Shown: positions 10,108 to 22,354, counted from the stretch's first letter. The stretch is 64,000 bases of DNA from Hermatobates lingyangjiaoensis (GCA_026182355.1 JAPFBL010001929.1:2472001-2536000); one strand, 5' to 3'. Translations and numbers: made by a program. The notes: generated by a model not told the origin, from the sequence alone.

Positions 10108-12149
10108 TACTTTACTATAAATAAAGTATAATGATCGTGAAAAAATTCGATCTCAAGATTTTGACGGAATTATATGTTTTGAGGTCCCAAAAGTCGTTTT
10201 ATATTTTTTTTCGATGATGTCTGTCTGTGTGAGGGTGGGTGGGTGGGTGAGTGTGTTAGCATTGTTTGTTACCACGCTATGGTCCAGAATCTTTGATGGA
10301 TCAAGTAGATATTTTATGAAAAATAGGCCCCATAGTTTAGATGATCCCTATTGTTTGTGAAGAATTATACATGACGGGAGAGTCACTTTTTTTGCCAAAA
10401 CCCTGTTTTTCGAAAACATTTTTTCCTCTTAATCTGCTCACTCTAGAGATTTGAAATTTGGCTATTATCTTTATAGTTACAAATTGAATAAACGAAAAAT
10501 ATATTCAGAATTTTAAAACAAAGGGAAATATTTTTTATTCAATAAAATGTAAAAATGTTGACTTATAATTCAATCTCAAACCCTATGAGAGCGATACAAG
10601 CAATACAGTTTGACGGATCAAAATGAAACTATGCCTAAAAACAGAACATTACGTGGAGAATGAGTTGAAATATTTTTTTTCCAAAATTAAATTCGCCAAA
10701 GGGGCGTTAAAGTACGATTTCTGTTTTCAGAAAATGTTTTTTTGACGCTAAACACCTCATTAAAAAAAATGAAAATTTGTCCAAAAATGGAACACAACAT
10801 AAAGAATTTATAAAAAAAAATTCATGACATTTCAATTACAGTAAAGAGCAATAAAGCTATAAAAACTGTTTGTTTATCCTAGACTAAGGGATCACCTGCT
10901 ATACTTGTCAAATTTTTGATATTTTTTTACATTGACATAGAATTTTTTCAGTGAATTCACCGATATAATATAATGTTTAGAGGTATAATGAACAATTTTA
11001 AATGATTTAAGGACTTATATGTGATGTAAGAAGAATAAAATTTGTATGTGTAAAAAGTCAACAACAATAGAGCATATGAAACATATAATCTCTGATTGTT
11101 TTTATAGTATGATGGGTTTGTCTAACAAATTGTTCTAATCAATCTATATGTTGCACAATTCTACAAAGCTTAATATCAGATGCTGATTTTTTTACGTTTG
11201 TTAATAACATTATTATTGGGTGATATTGAAGTTTTTGGAATGAACTTTTACGTCCTATAGAAGAGTTTCTATGTTTTTGTCTAATTTCCAGTTTTCTCAC
11301 TATTCTAGTCTAATAGTTCATACTAATATTTTTAAAAATTTCAAGCTTCCAGCTTTTGAATTTAAAATTATACAGAGAAGTTGGCTTTGAACTTGATTTA
11401 AGAATACAAAAGTAGCTAATTATCAATATATTTTTTCTCAATATACACTTATAGCAAACTTATAACAGAGTGCAGCACGTGGGAAAAAATAAGATTCACT
11501 CAGAGTAAATTGGTTTTTTATGATTTTTGACAAAGGGAAAGAAAATTGAGTTTTTAAAAAACCCTAGCATTCCATGAAATTCCCAGTATAAGAATTTGAT
11601 AAAACATCAAAAATGTAGAACTTTATTCAGAATTAAAAAAAAATTCTTTTAAAAATAATAAATGAAATTATCCTACATCTTAAATTAAAAATCAACTAAA
11701 AACGACATTATTTCTTACATGTTTTTGATATTTCAGAAAAAAACTTTGTAATGTTTTTAAAATACTAAAAATATTTTCAAGTTCTAAATGGGAAAATTTG
11801 TCTTAAGCATTAAATGTAGGAGGTCAGATGATCTATGTAAGAGATCCACGGGCTATTGGAGCAAACGCCATGCTCTCTTGTAGGAAAATATTTCGTATAA
11901 GCAAATTTTCACTTTGGGTTTTCATAAGTTATTACTACTGTAGTTATACTAATGATTGTATATCCATTAATTGTGTGACATACAAAAAATGATCAATCAC
12001 TATCTGTACTACCTCAGGAATGAAAGACTAATAAACATCTCCCATTTAGACGATTATATTATTCTTAAATGAGACATTATATATTATATACCCAAGAAGT
12101 TTTATATTAAATTTACTTATAGTAAAGTTGAGTGTAGGCCACTCCAGAC
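10108..12149 (+). mobile_element. Helentron/HINE-like non-autonomous element, copy A
   Basis: The 5' end is a palindrome (ACTTTACTATAAATAAAGT) followed by ATAATGATCGTG. The 3' end has the inverted counterpart TTACTTATAGTAAAGT, then a small hairpin GAGTG-TAGGC-CACTC and CCAGA, followed by T-rich sequence. A GGGT minisatellite lies at about 10,233-10,250. No ORF longer than noise. Inverted subterminal repeats, a 3' hairpin, an internal minisatellite and T-rich insertion context match Helentron-associated interspersed elements; that class assignment is inference from structure. Confidence 0.7.
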
Positions 12150-12539
12150 TTTTTTCCTTGTGTTTGACACAGACACACATACGTACATTCGCCTTCCTTA
12201 TTGCTTTAAATGTCGAAAGTATAGCTTATTCGTCTATTGACGTACAAATCAGTTACAGGCAAGGCACATTCAATGTGACCGTAATCAGTAGTTCAAAATC
12301 TTTCTGATATTTACTTCGTAAGGGATTTTTAAGGAGTATTTGACAAACTATAAGTTAGGAATAGATGCATTTTATTATAAACAATTTTTGCTGTCCAATG
12401 CTGAAAAGATTGTTTTTAAGATAGTTTTCTCACTACAAATCTTAATTAATTACTTGGATTCCATAATTTATCTTGCCAACTAACCGTAATAATAGTACTA
12501 ACAGATCATTAAGCATTAAAAATCACTAAGCATTGTAGT

Positions 12540-12752
12540 ATATATATATGTTCAAAATTTAAGAAGAGCAACACACAGAGTAAGGAAACACACTTACAGA
12601 CTCAAATTTTTGGGTAATCCGTCTTCAGGAGAAAAGAGAAAGGGACACCAAGTACGTTGTAGACGCAACGGCAAGTAACCCAAACTTAACCCAAAATTAA
12701 TTCGTGTTGGTCCAGTTTGGATCATGTTTCGTTTAATTAAGTGAAATATATA
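12540..12752. mobile_element. PLE family A terminus foldback, decayed
   Basis: Minus-strand family A end (about 12,550-12,675) followed by part of its reverse complement (to 12,750). The hammerhead at 12,601-12,631 (-) has AAA in place of GAA, so the essential G12 is lost. Confidence 0.7.
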
Positions 12753-12780
12753 CATATACATATATATATATATATATATT
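12753..12780. repeat. (TA)n microsatellite
   Basis: TA run bordering the preceding PLE end and the following foldback. Confidence 0.85.
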
Positions 12781-12817
12781 GGGAGTAACCCATTATCAAT
12801 TCATGTTTTGTTAAATG

Positions 12818-12990
12818 ATCTGCTTATTATCGTGTGGATATATTTCTTCGGCTATCTTTCCAGTTTCCTTAATTATCTACACAATTTAAAATGTATTATA
12901 TATTTAACATTTAAAACGATTTAAAATTTATATAAGGCCACTAGAAAGTCGAAGAAATATATTCATACGATAATAAGTAGGTCATGAAAT
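12818..12990. repeat. Foldback (MITE-like) repeat
   Basis: Inverted arms at about 12,818-12,870 and 12,935-12,988 (cttattatcgt, atatatttcttcg and their complements) with an AT-rich centre. Class unknown. Confidence 0.55.
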
Positions 12991-14559
12991 CATAAATATA
13001 TATAATGAGTATAGTTTCGCTCCTTCAGCGAGTCACATTTCGTCTCCTTATGATGAGAATTCGTCGAAAAAAAAAGTACTGAGTGTTTGTAGTGTTTTCT
13101 AGTACCATTTGGAGTTTTATTTATACATATATCCATACAACACTCTTCCCTTGAGGTATTCTTTATTGAAAATAACACCGAATCTTATTAACTGCTTTGT
13201 TTTATTCTGTGTTCTATGTATTTTAGTTCACTATATATAATTAACTTTATACGTTTTTACTAATTTATAAATACTTCAATCAATATTATTGTTATGTATA
13301 TAGGAATTCGTTCCTTGATTAATTGTTATTAATATAGTTACAGGTTTTTATTTCTTCCAATTAAAAATAAATATTATACAAGTTGCCTGAGTCAAAGTTA
13401 ATTAAAAAAATTAAATGTACGAGTAATGATACTCGTAATAATAAAGATATTTTAAGTTTTATACTGGCTTAAGAATTTGATCTTCTTATAACATTGAACT
13501 TATTCAATTACATAAGAAATATTTAAGCAGTTAAAGTACTAATCATGACTAATAAACATTTAGAAAAGTGGAAAATAAATACTTTAACATTTCTGAGACA
13601 AAACTTGGAACTGAAGTAATTTAAAAGTTTTCTGTAAAAAAAAAATGTTTCATTCATTAACAGCTAAATATCAAACAGAAAATCGATGGAAGATTGTTTT
13701 GTATCGAGGAAAATTGAAATTAAAATTATTGTTTCTTTTTATAGAAAAGTAACATTCCCACCATTTCCTCGAAATTCAAAAAACTATATATGCTAAAATT
13801 GCATGAAAATTTGTTCAGTTGTGATTTCTTTTGAACAAAGTCATATATTGTTGTGTTTTACTCATAACATGTATAAATTATTCTACTGAGTAGTCATGTA
13901 TTTTAGTTTGGCATTATATTTGATTAAGACCATCAGTTTTGTAAAAATTGATGAAATATAAATTTTATAATTTAATCTTGACAAACGACAGATTATAGAA
14001 GTAACAAAAATTGAAATATTTAATTATACCATATTATCTTCTGTAAGGGAATTAACAGTTGTTAACAAAATAAATTATGGTCGATATGAAGTATTAATTA
14101 GCAATGTAATTAATCATTGCCATCTAAAGAATTATTCGAATTGTAGATAATTCACTGATTATGGAATGGAATAACAGAGTATGATTATTAAGTAACTAGA
14201 AATTTTATTGTCTATAATTATAGGTTTAAAGTTATAATTTTAAAAATATTTAAAGCTCTTAACAATATAACTGATAATTATATTACAGTTTTACTATAAT
14301 ATAACTTGATAGATTTTTAGTGATTAGACCTTAAACTAATTAATGCCTTATTTCATCCATGAAATAAGATGTTTATTTCTTTCATTTTGAATTCATAATT
14401 TAATTATGAAATTCATATTTAATTATTATCATAATTATAATTATTTCTTTTTAAATTCATAATACAAGTCATGTAAGTATTTTACCTTACTTAAAGATGA
14501 TTCAAAAAATTAAATGTAACCATACAGATATTTTAAATTTCATACTGGCAAGTGCATTT
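12991..14559. other. No gene recognised
   Basis: Very AT-rich sequence with no supported features. Confidence 0.5.
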
Positions 14560-14699
14560 GAAATCTTCTTATATTATTATAATAACATAATAGTTATTAA
14601 ATCATTAGTTGTACAATCCGTAATTGTGTGGTATTTACTCATTCTGAGGTAAAATGTATAAACAAACAAAAGTCTCCACACAAATGAAGTTTTATTCAA

Positions 14700-14745
14700 C
14701 AACAACAACAACGCGTTTCGAACACTTTGTGTTCATCAGGAAGAC
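14700..14745 (-). ncRNA. Hammerhead ribozyme motif, family G
   Basis: On the minus strand: intact CTGATGA core (14,733-14,739), stem II from ACAC/GTGT around AAA, GAA (14,717-14,719), palindromic ACGCGT and an unpaired T. Stem I is weak or absent. Confidence 0.6.
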
Positions 14746-15087
14746 ACTATAATACAAATCATATCTAATCAGTTACAAAATTAGAGTGAAATAATAATTC
14801 AATTAAGAGAATTAAATACATACCCAAGGATGTGGTGCTGAAGAGTTGGTGTCACCATTTGTGTGAAAATGAAGTGGCACCACTTCATTTGTGTGTAGAC
14901 TTTTGTTTGTTTATCCATTTTACCTCAGAATGAGTAAATACCACACAACTACGGATTGCACAACTAATGATTTAATAACTATTATGTTATTATAGAACAC
15001 CACATCCTTTGGTATGTCTTTAATTCTCATAATTAATATTATTTTACTCTAATTTTGTAACTGATTAGATATGACTTGTATTATAGT

Positions 15088-15130
15088 GTCTTCTTGATGA
15101 ACACAAAGTGTTCGAAACGCGTTGTTGTTT
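15088..15130 (+). ncRNA. Hammerhead-like motif, family G
   Basis: As the 14,700 copy but the first core base is T (TTGATGA), so it is probably inactive. Confidence 0.55.
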
Positions 15131-15257
15131 GTTTATCCATTTTACCTCATAGTAGTTATTATTGCAGCAACTATTGTCATAATAATAGTTTGAAATCCAA
15201 AAACAAAATGCTACAACTGCATATTAAAACATTGTAGGCTTCACAATTAGATTTTAA

Positions 15258-15735
15258 CTATGATTTGAATTTGAAAATGTAAGAAATATGATTCTTTGAG
15301 TATAGCACTAAGTACTGTGAGGAAATATCAAATGTTAAACAAAACTGATATCTATTTAGTTTCAAAGAAGTATTTGAAACTGTAAGAAATAAACTTTATT
15401 TAAGACTTACTTCTTTGAGTACAGCATTAAGTATTGTGAGGGAATGTCAAATGTTAAACAAAACTGATATCTATTTAGTTTCAAAGAAGTATTTGAAACT
15501 GTAAGAAATAAACTTTATTAATGACTTACTTCTTTGAGTACAGCATTAAGTATTGTGAGGGAATGTCAAATGTTAAACAAAACTGATATCTATTTAGTTT
15601 CAAAGAAGTATTTGAAACTGTAAGAAATAAACTTTATTAATGACTTACTTCTTTGAGTACAGCATTAAGTATTGTGAGGGAATGTCAAATGTTAAACAAA
15701 ACTGATGTCTATTTAGTTTTAAAGGAGCATTTGGT
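15258..15735. repeat. 119-bp tandem repeat, about four copies
   Basis: The phrase ttctttgagt recurs at 15,292 (shorter match), 15,411, 15,530 and 15,649, giving a constant 119-bp period. Copies 2 and 3 are almost identical; the outer copies are diverged. No coding potential. Confidence 0.9.
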
Positions 15736-16865
15736 CAAGCATTTTCAAATGTTTGATAGGTACAACATTCTAACTACTTGGCTTTAATAAATGTCTTAGT
15801 CTTCCAGTTGAACTTCCTTAAATGTTTTATATGTGGACCACTTTCTCTATATCAATAGATCATTATTTCTCGTAGCGACTTTAAGGAAAAAAAATAACTG
15901 TTATCTATGTAGCTAGATAACATATATGCGTAATATATTAAAGATTGATATTTTACTTGTATAATAGGTAAAAGTAGAAAATATAAATATTAAATTGTGA
16001 CCTACACTAAGACATTTATTTATTTAAAAGGAAAGATACAGTTTTTTATTTTTAACTGAAGAAACTAGTTTTAAAATTATTTAAAGCATTCTTAACAACC
16101 GTATTCAAAAATATTTAGTAAAAACTATCTTAAACTGATATCCTGGTTGGTAATAAATTTTTTTTATACAAATATAAGTATTAGATACTTAAAATAATTG
16201 TGATTTCAATCACTATATGAAATTAACTATTACTTTAATAATGTAATAACAACGAAACTAACAAATAGAAAACATTAAATAGAATGAGGAGTATTAAATT
16301 AGATACTAATGTCAGTAACTTCACTTAATTGTTTTACCTTACATTAAATAAGTTTGAAACTTCAAGATTAATAATTTGCAACAGTTAATAATCTGGTTTT
16401 ATAAACAAAATCTTGCAAGAATGTTATAAGATATTGAATCCTGTACGTTGTAAATGAATATTCTATATGGTAATATTAACAGAACTATTCATTTATGGAA
16501 TCATTAAAACATAACAATGAATCAAACCCATGTTCATGTTTAAAACAATCCTGCTTATTAAATTCAGCTAATTGTATATTTCCGTCAAAACCTTTTTTAA
16601 TTATTAGGTGTTTTAATTCCTGTGAATCAATTCATACAATCCCAATAACTTATTTAATAAACTTTCAGATGTTTGTAATTGATATTTTTTATTAGTAACT
16701 TCACATAAATATGATAGAAATGACATTTGTCACAAAAAATTAATCAAATGCTATTTCTTTTGATAAAATGTAATTATGTTCGTTAAATGATTATATAGAG
16801 TTTCAATGTTTTAATTAATACTTTAATCATGGGAACTTTTGCAAATCCCATCTGTAGTAATAATC
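15736..16865. other. No gene recognised
   Basis: AT-rich sequence; a 66-codon plus ORF at 16,495 has no recognisable features. Confidence 0.5.
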
Positions 16866-16995
16866 TATACAAATATACGAAATTCACAGAAAGAACATAC
16901 AGGAAAGAGATCACATAAAACATTACTATATTCCGAAATATAGTACTAAGTTTTTCCCATCCGTTTTATGTGTGTTCTTTCTGTGAATTTGGTTT
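16866..16995. mobile_element. Small foldback with a hammerhead tail relic
   Basis: Arms attcacagaaagaac (about 16,880) and its complement (about 16,975) flank CCGAAATATAG, the GAA plus AUAU stem III signature of PLE hammerheads. No core remains. Confidence 0.5.
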
Positions 16996-18119
16996 ACTTA
17001 GTTCTTGAAATCGCTTTATTAAATTGATTTTGTAAATATGAACATTTATGCTCAAAACAATTCAGCATAACAAATTCAACTAAAGATTGTTTGGTGCTAT
17101 TGATATAAAAACATAATTGTATGTTATAATATATGCTATACTATAATCATTATTCTCAATGAATTAGTGAAAATAATTTTGCTCTAAACCTTAAATCTAC
17201 TCAAATATTTTAAGAGGAGTAGTAGCTTTAACATAATAATGCAATATTACTGTTAAGGTTAAATACATTTTCAAAATTTCAGCAATGGGTAAAACAATAA
17301 TTATCAACAAAAACTTAGCCATCCAAAAATGTATTCATATAAAACTCTATTACCTTATGTATATTGCCATCTGTTCCGGTAATTAAAGGCAGGTGATCAA
17401 AACAGGCAGAAAAAAAACTAAAGAAACAATACCATGGCAGCCAGGAACTAATTGGATATGAGATACTACACATTAGTGATATATCGATAGCTGATACAAG
17501 TCTACCTTTGATAACAAACAGGTGTCCATAATCTAAACTATACGAATACAATATCTAAAGGCATTTATATATGTTCTTCCATTACGTGCGATTGATGTTT
17601 CTAGGTCCATAAAATAATAAATTTTGAAGATTATACCTCACCAAAACGATTCATTGACTCACTTTGGGCAAATAATATCAATAAAACATTACTCAGTTCA
17701 TATATAATTCCTTTATTGTATTTTTTTTCTTCTAAACAATCGTATTGATGGAATAATCATAAAAATAGAAGTCATTTCAAGTACTATAAACATTTTAAAG
17801 ATTTTTAAATGTTTAAAATACTACATTAGCCAATTTATTAGTTCAATTTTAAAATATATAATAGAAATAAGAATATTCTTGTTATATAGAAGTATATCTC
17901 AAAAATACTTTGAATTATATTGAAAGTTTCCATGAAAATGAAATTTCAAACAAGTAGTATTACTTTTTTTCATACAAACAAGAAAATGTGATTAAGTTAA
18001 ATCACATTATAGTTCATGAAACATTTGATAACAACCCAAACAAAAAACATATTTATTTCTACATCTGTAAAGTCAATTAGTATGTATGTATTTACTAATA
18101 ATTTAAATTTAAAGAAAAC
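16996..18119. other. No gene recognised
   Basis: AT-rich sequence without supported features. Confidence 0.5.
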
Positions 18120-18142
18120 CTTTTCAAATAAACAGAATGTTA

Positions 18143-18210
18143 TTATAAAACGCATTTCGAACATGTAGTAGTTTTTCTTCAGGTTTACCCTCTTGCAGCA
18201 AAGTAATTTC
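18143..18210 (-). ncRNA. Hammerhead-like motif in a PLE terminus
   Basis: Minus strand: CTGAAGA core, stem II AAC/GTT, GAA, stem III ATG/CGT (one wobble pair) and an unpaired T. A diverged relative is at about 45,490-45,530 (+). Confidence 0.5.
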
Positions 18211-18639
18211 TTGCAGACTCACGTCTGTAGTGAGTGAGAATGTATAAATAAAAAAAATACCATACTACAAGCAGTTTAACTTCAAGAAAAACTCTTACAT
18301 GCTAAAAATGCATTGTTATAGTAACATTTCGTTTAATCAATAATTTCTAATTATTAGTAAATACCGCATAAAACTGACTCTACAAAGTAAAGAAAGAAAT
18401 GTTTTTTTGTTTGAGATGTCACTAAATTTTATACAAACTATACTATTATTATACATTATTTACTGTTTCCAAGATTGAAATTAATACAAGCACTTCATAA
18501 GAATTACTAAGTTTCAAAATAAGAATGAATGACACTTCCTTTTTATGATTTTTTCTGTAAAGCTTTCCGGAATGTCTTTAATAATAAACAAGACTATTAT
18601 GCAGAGCAATGGTGTGTAAACGCATGCAGTTTTTTATTC

Positions 18640-18760
18640 TGATTCAGAAGTTTTCAAGACGGTTTGCTTCTCAACACCAGTACTTTGTACTCTTCTTCCT
18701 GATCAAGTCGGATGTCGAACTATCGAAATGAGTTTCTGTATTGACTTTCTCTGTTTTTTC
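18640..18760 (+). mobile_element. PLE terminus, degenerate
   Basis: Diverged copy of the 3' end at 40,480-40,620, including gcttctcaacaccagtac and ggatgtcgaa. The core is damaged (CTGATCA), so the ribozyme is presumably dead. Confidence 0.7.
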
Positions 18761-18790
18761 CCCATTTGTTTGAAGTGTATATATAAATAT

Positions 18791-18989
18791 ATGATCAAAC
18801 CACAATATGAAATGGGAAAAGAAGACTAAGATCTTTCAACCGTAACAAGCAGTCTTCGTCAGAGTCAAAAAACCTACTGAAACCAGTTGGGTTATTGACT
18901 CTGACAAAGACCGCTTGTTCCCATTTCTTCTTTTCCCATTTCATATTGTGGTTTGATCATTGATTGTTATTTCACGTATTTATGTGAAA

Positions 18990-18990
<1 letters not shown>
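18791..18990. mobile_element. Foldback of PLE family F terminus
   Basis: Minus-strand family F end (18,791-18,880, hammerhead 18,824-18,866) and a partly deleted plus-strand end (about 18,895-18,990), running into (TA)n. Confidence 0.8.
18824..18866 (-). ncRNA. Hammerhead ribozyme motif, PLE family F
   Basis: GACT/AGTC stem I, CTGACGA core, extra A, GACTG/CGGTT stem II, GAA, palindromic AGATCT stem III, unpaired T. All core positions fit. Confidence 0.8.

Positions 18991-18999
<9 letters not shown>

Positions 19000-19029
<30 letters not shown>
19000..19029. repeat. (TA)n microsatellite
   Basis: TA run after the family F foldback. Confidence 0.9.
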
Positions 19030-19030
<1 letters not shown>

Positions 19031-19154
19031 AAGCTAACTGAAATTAACTTCAGCTACTCAAAGGGACTACTTCTGCACGATTACGACGAATATCGAAATA
19101 TCGTTGTGAATCTTTTTTTTGTGTATGTTTTTGTCTGTTTTTCTCTTTCCTGTG

Positions 19155-19157
<3 letters not shown>

Positions 19158-19219
<62 letters not shown>
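19158..19219. repeat. (TA)n microsatellite
   Basis: Long TA run between two PLE terminal fragments. Confidence 0.95.
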
Positions 19220-19222
<3 letters not shown>

Positions 19223-19247
19223 TCGTTATCAGCCTTTGGAGCGATTC

Positions 19248-19295
19248 ACTTCTTTTCCTGAAGACGAGGACATCGAAATATAGTAGTGAGTTCAG
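19248..19295 (+). ncRNA. Hammerhead ribozyme motif in a PLE terminus
   Basis: CTGAAGA (19,258-19,264), extra C, weak GA/TC stem II, GAA, palindromic ATAT, unpaired A, then GTAGTGAG, partly complementary to upstream TCACTTC. Sequence family related to 40,535-40,584. Confidence 0.55.
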
Positions 19296-19347
19296 TGATT
19301 TCCTTTCTATGTATTCTTTTTAAATTCTAGTTTATATATATATATTC

Positions 19348-19545
19348 GTATATTTGGGGAACAGTCCTTCATTTATACATGTGAGATTAAATTTTCTGCC
19401 CACTTTTGTCTTAATTAGTTTTCTGGATTTCTTTTCCAAATCTCGAAGTCTTACTTCCTAAAGAAATGAAAGTAAGACTTCGAGATTTGGAAAAGAAATC
19501 CAGAAAACTAATTAAGACAAAAGTGGGCAGAAAATTTAATCTCAT
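19348..19545. mobile_element. Foldback of PLE N-terminal coding sequence
   Basis: Near-perfect inverted arms (about 19,383-19,458 and 19,470-19,543). Both encode a PLE-type N-terminal helix: LRDLEKKSRKLIKTKVGRKF, and the minus-strand arm continues CINEGLFPKYTNIY before hitting a TA tract. The same CxNEGLxPK motif recurs at about 43,200 (+) and 52,450 (-). Confidence 0.65.
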
Positions 19546-20317
19546 ATATATATACATAGGTCTATTGAAACCTATGCCTATTTCTAATCTAACACCTGTT
19601 CAGATTAATTTTTCCAATCTTCTCACCTCTGACTTCCAAAAGTTTTTTGAACCATTATTGATTTATTTACTTAGAATTCATTTTGTTTAATTAATTGTTT
19701 GCTCTATTTAAATTTTCAGGTTTTTTTCTTTAGTTACTTTCTTTTTTTCTTCCACTCCATCTGTTGGCAGCATCTTCCTGCTACGACTACAAAGGAATTC
19801 CCTAGAGTGGTTTTGTTCCTCATGTGAGTCTCATATCTTCATCTGATGGCTCATATCTTCATTAAAATATCAGTGTGTTATTGTACTGTTATCTAATTGT
19901 TAATATTTTTGATTTTGATTTATACATATATAACTTGCAGTGTACATGAAAGTAGTCCAATTCTGATAGTTTTACCAAAAAGGCTTATTAAATAACAAAA
20001 TAAACTAGATTATAATTAATTGATATGTGCTGGTTTAGGGAGCCGTGGATTGGAGCACAATCGAGAACAATACCGACTACAGACAATCTGTCTTCCATTG
20101 TACCCCTGGGAATGTATTATACTTGTGCCACTTGGAGAGATATTTGATCTGGCAGCTTGAGGCACTTGCAAACATATAATAGCGATTAGTACAAGATTTC
20201 CACCTATACTGTGTCTTATTAAAGCCTTTACTCTAACCATTATCAGGCTTTTCAATTTGACTTATTAACAAATTTATAAAGCGTAATTAAATACAAATGT
20301 AAAAAAGAACTTAAGTC

Positions 20318-20320
<3 letters not shown>

Positions 20321-20364
<44 letters not shown>
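20321..20364. repeat. (TA)n microsatellite
   Basis: TA run at the left outer edge of the family B palindrome. Confidence 0.95.
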
Positions 20365-20367
<3 letters not shown>

Positions 20368-20439
20368 TAATAATCAAAATAACACTTGATATAATAGATG
20401 GATTAATTTACCACAATGAAAACAATTTTTTAAAAACAA

Positions 20440-20477
20440 TGCTCTAAGGCCTTTCGTTAACACATCCTCGGAGAGCA
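20440..20477 (-). ncRNA. Hammerhead motif, PLE family B, one core change
   Basis: Six-bp stem I TGCTCT/AGAGCA, core CCGAGGA (second base C instead of U), extra T, GT/AC stem II, GAA, palindromic AGGCCT, unpaired T. The intact version is at 52,007-52,044. Confidence 0.75.
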
Positions 20478-20511
20478 AGTGAACTAAAAAAAAAAAAACA
20501 ATAAATACTTG

Positions 20512-21230
20512 TTAACTTGGCTGATTGAAATTTCCAAAATTGATGGCAACCCTGAATGTGTTTAATAATGAAGTCTTCATCTGTTTAATTATCCCGTTAA
20601 TCAAAACTTCATCTAATTTGTAGAGTCCTAGGCTATTGTTCATCAACCTCTCATAAAAGTTCTTTATGAGGGCACTTTCTACGATATTTCTTCTTCTTTC
20701 TGAAGATACGTATATTAATTCATTTGCTTCATTCCAATTAATCACATGATTACTGTCTCTTGTGTGAATGAACAAAGCACTCTTTTCGTCCTCTCTTCTG
20801 ATGGAGTATTTGTGCTGTTTTATCCTTGTAAGAAGACCTTTGCTCGTCTGTCCAATGTAAGACATTTCACAGTCAGTACATGGTATCCTGTATACACAAC
20901 AGTCCTTTCTTTTTGGCTTATTATTAACAAGTCTGTTAAACAAGTTACCATCATTACTGAACACAACAGAAACGTCCAATCTTTTCATAAATGAAGGCAT
21001 ATCTTTCAAACAAGGACTGTATGGAATGACTAACAAATTCCTTCTTGTGAACTGTTCTTCATTTTTTAATATCATGGATTGTTTCACCTTTTTTATGATA
21101 TTGTCGATTAACCTTTTTGGATACATTAAAGAATCTGCAATTTTGTAAATATTTTTGATTTCTTCATCTAAAAATTCCTCACTGCAAATTTTGAAAGCTC
21201 TTAAGAACATGCTACTAAAAACTGACTTTT
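20512..21230 (-). pseudogene. PLE family B RT thumb plus GIY-YIG, left arm
   Basis: Open minus-strand frame ending at the TAA at 20,512. In protein order: FLDEEIKNIYKIADSLMYPK and LIDNIIKKV (RT thumb/linker), QFTRRNLLVIPYSPCLKD (PLE linker block), then the GIY-YIG domain CVYRIPCTDCEMSYIGQTSK with LLTRIKQHKYSIRR, HTRDSNHVINW and a C-terminus ending AINFGNFNQPS. The intact-looking endonuclease half lacks the upstream RT palm, so the copy is 5'-truncated. Beyond 21,230 the frame runs into the inverted right arm and is not element sequence. The 3' UTR carries the hammerhead at 20,440. Confidence 0.92.
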
Positions 21231-21805
21231 TGAAACAATCCATGATATTAAAAAATGAAGAACAGTTCACAAGAAGGAATTTGTTAGTCATTCCATACAG
21301 TCCTTGTTTGAAAGATATGCCTTCATTTATGAAAAGATTGGACGTTTCTGTTGTGTTCAGTAATGATGGTAACTTGTTTAACAGACTTGTTAATAATAAG
21401 CCAAAAAGAAAGGACTGTTGTGTATACAGGATACCATGTACTGACTGTGAAATGTCTTACATTGGACAGACGAGCAAAGGTCTTCTTACAAGGATAAAAC
21501 AGCACAAATACTCCATCAGAAGAGAGGACGAAAAGAGTGCTTTGTTCATTCACACAAGAGACAGTAATCATGTGATTAATTGGAATGAAGCAAATGAATT
21601 AATATACGTATCTTCAGAAAGAAGAAGAAATATCGTAGAAAGTGCCCTCATAAAGAACTTTTATGAGAGGTTGATGAACAATAGCCTAGGACTCTACAAA
21701 TTAGATGAAGTTTTGATTAACGGGATAATTAAACAGATGAAGACTTCATTATTAAACACATTCAGGGTTGCCATCAATTTTGGAAATTTCAATCAGCCAA
21801 GTTAA
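21231..21805 (+). pseudogene. PLE family B GIY-YIG, right arm
   Basis: Mirror copy of the minus-strand gene, identical in protein from KQSMILKNEEQF to the end FGNFNQPS. Codons upstream of 21,231 belong to the spacer read on the wrong strand. Same GIY-YIG features (CVYRIPC, SYIGQTSKG). Head-to-head with the left copy. Confidence 0.92.
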
Positions 21806-21836
21806 CAAGTATTTATTGTTTTTTTTTTAGTTCACT

Positions 21837-21874
21837 TGCTCTCCGAGGATGTGTTAACGAAAGGCCTTAGAGCA
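21837..21874 (+). ncRNA. Hammerhead motif, PLE family B, one core change
   Basis: Plus-strand mirror of 20,440-20,477, including the same CCGAGGA core. Confidence 0.75.
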
Positions 21875-21912
21875 TTGTTTTTAAAAAATTGTTTTCATTG
21901 TGGTAAATTAAT

Positions 21913-21915
<3 letters not shown>

Positions 21916-21957
<42 letters not shown>

Positions 21958-21962
21958 ATATA
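21916..21962. repeat. (TA)n microsatellite
   Basis: TA run at the right outer edge of the palindrome. Confidence 0.95.
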
Positions 21963-22354
21963 AAGGAAATATTTTACAAAATACCTTAAAATATTAAACC
22001 CCTCTGTTTTACTATTTTAAAGGTAATATAAACTAATCTTGATATCAAACAAATTCAGTTTATATGAAATTTCAATGTTTTTAAGAACCCTGAAAACAAG
22101 ATATGGTTCAAGAGCTTTTGACAAATTTAGCAATATTAAAACCTGTCTAAGACCTAGAAAAGCCATCAATAATATAATTTTTGATGAAAACTGAGAAACC
22201 CATAGCGATATGCATAGAGCAATCAATGGTCAAACCACAAATCACAATTTTTTATTGTGAAATCTTATTATAGCTTTATGTAAGTTATGTATATATTTAT
22301 AAGTAATATGTAATTTATAGTAATTATATGTAAATTCATGCATTTCATCATTAT

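Larger units (their letters stand above)
14560..15150. mobile_element. Foldback of a PLE family G terminus
   Basis: Left arm (about 14,580-14,835, minus orientation) and right segments (about 14,880-15,000 and 15,003-15,145, plus orientation) are reverse complements of each other. Each carries a hammerhead with palindromic stem III ACGCGT (14,700-14,745 - and 15,088-15,130 +). No coding sequence is attached, so the protein family is unknown. Confidence 0.75.
20398..21916. repeat. Giant near-perfect palindrome of PLE family B
   Basis: Left arm 20,398-21,086 and right arm 21,231-21,916 are reverse complements with no mismatch noticed by eye other than a homopolymer length difference (13 A against 10 T). 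The 144-bp spacer carries family B coding sequence of the left (minus) copy only. (TA)n tracts lie outside both arms. Confidence 0.92.

Noticed and set aside
20746..21571. ORFs of 82 aa at 20,746-20,994 (+) and 21,323-21,571 (-)
   Set aside because: Antisense shadows of the two mirrored family B endonuclease genes.
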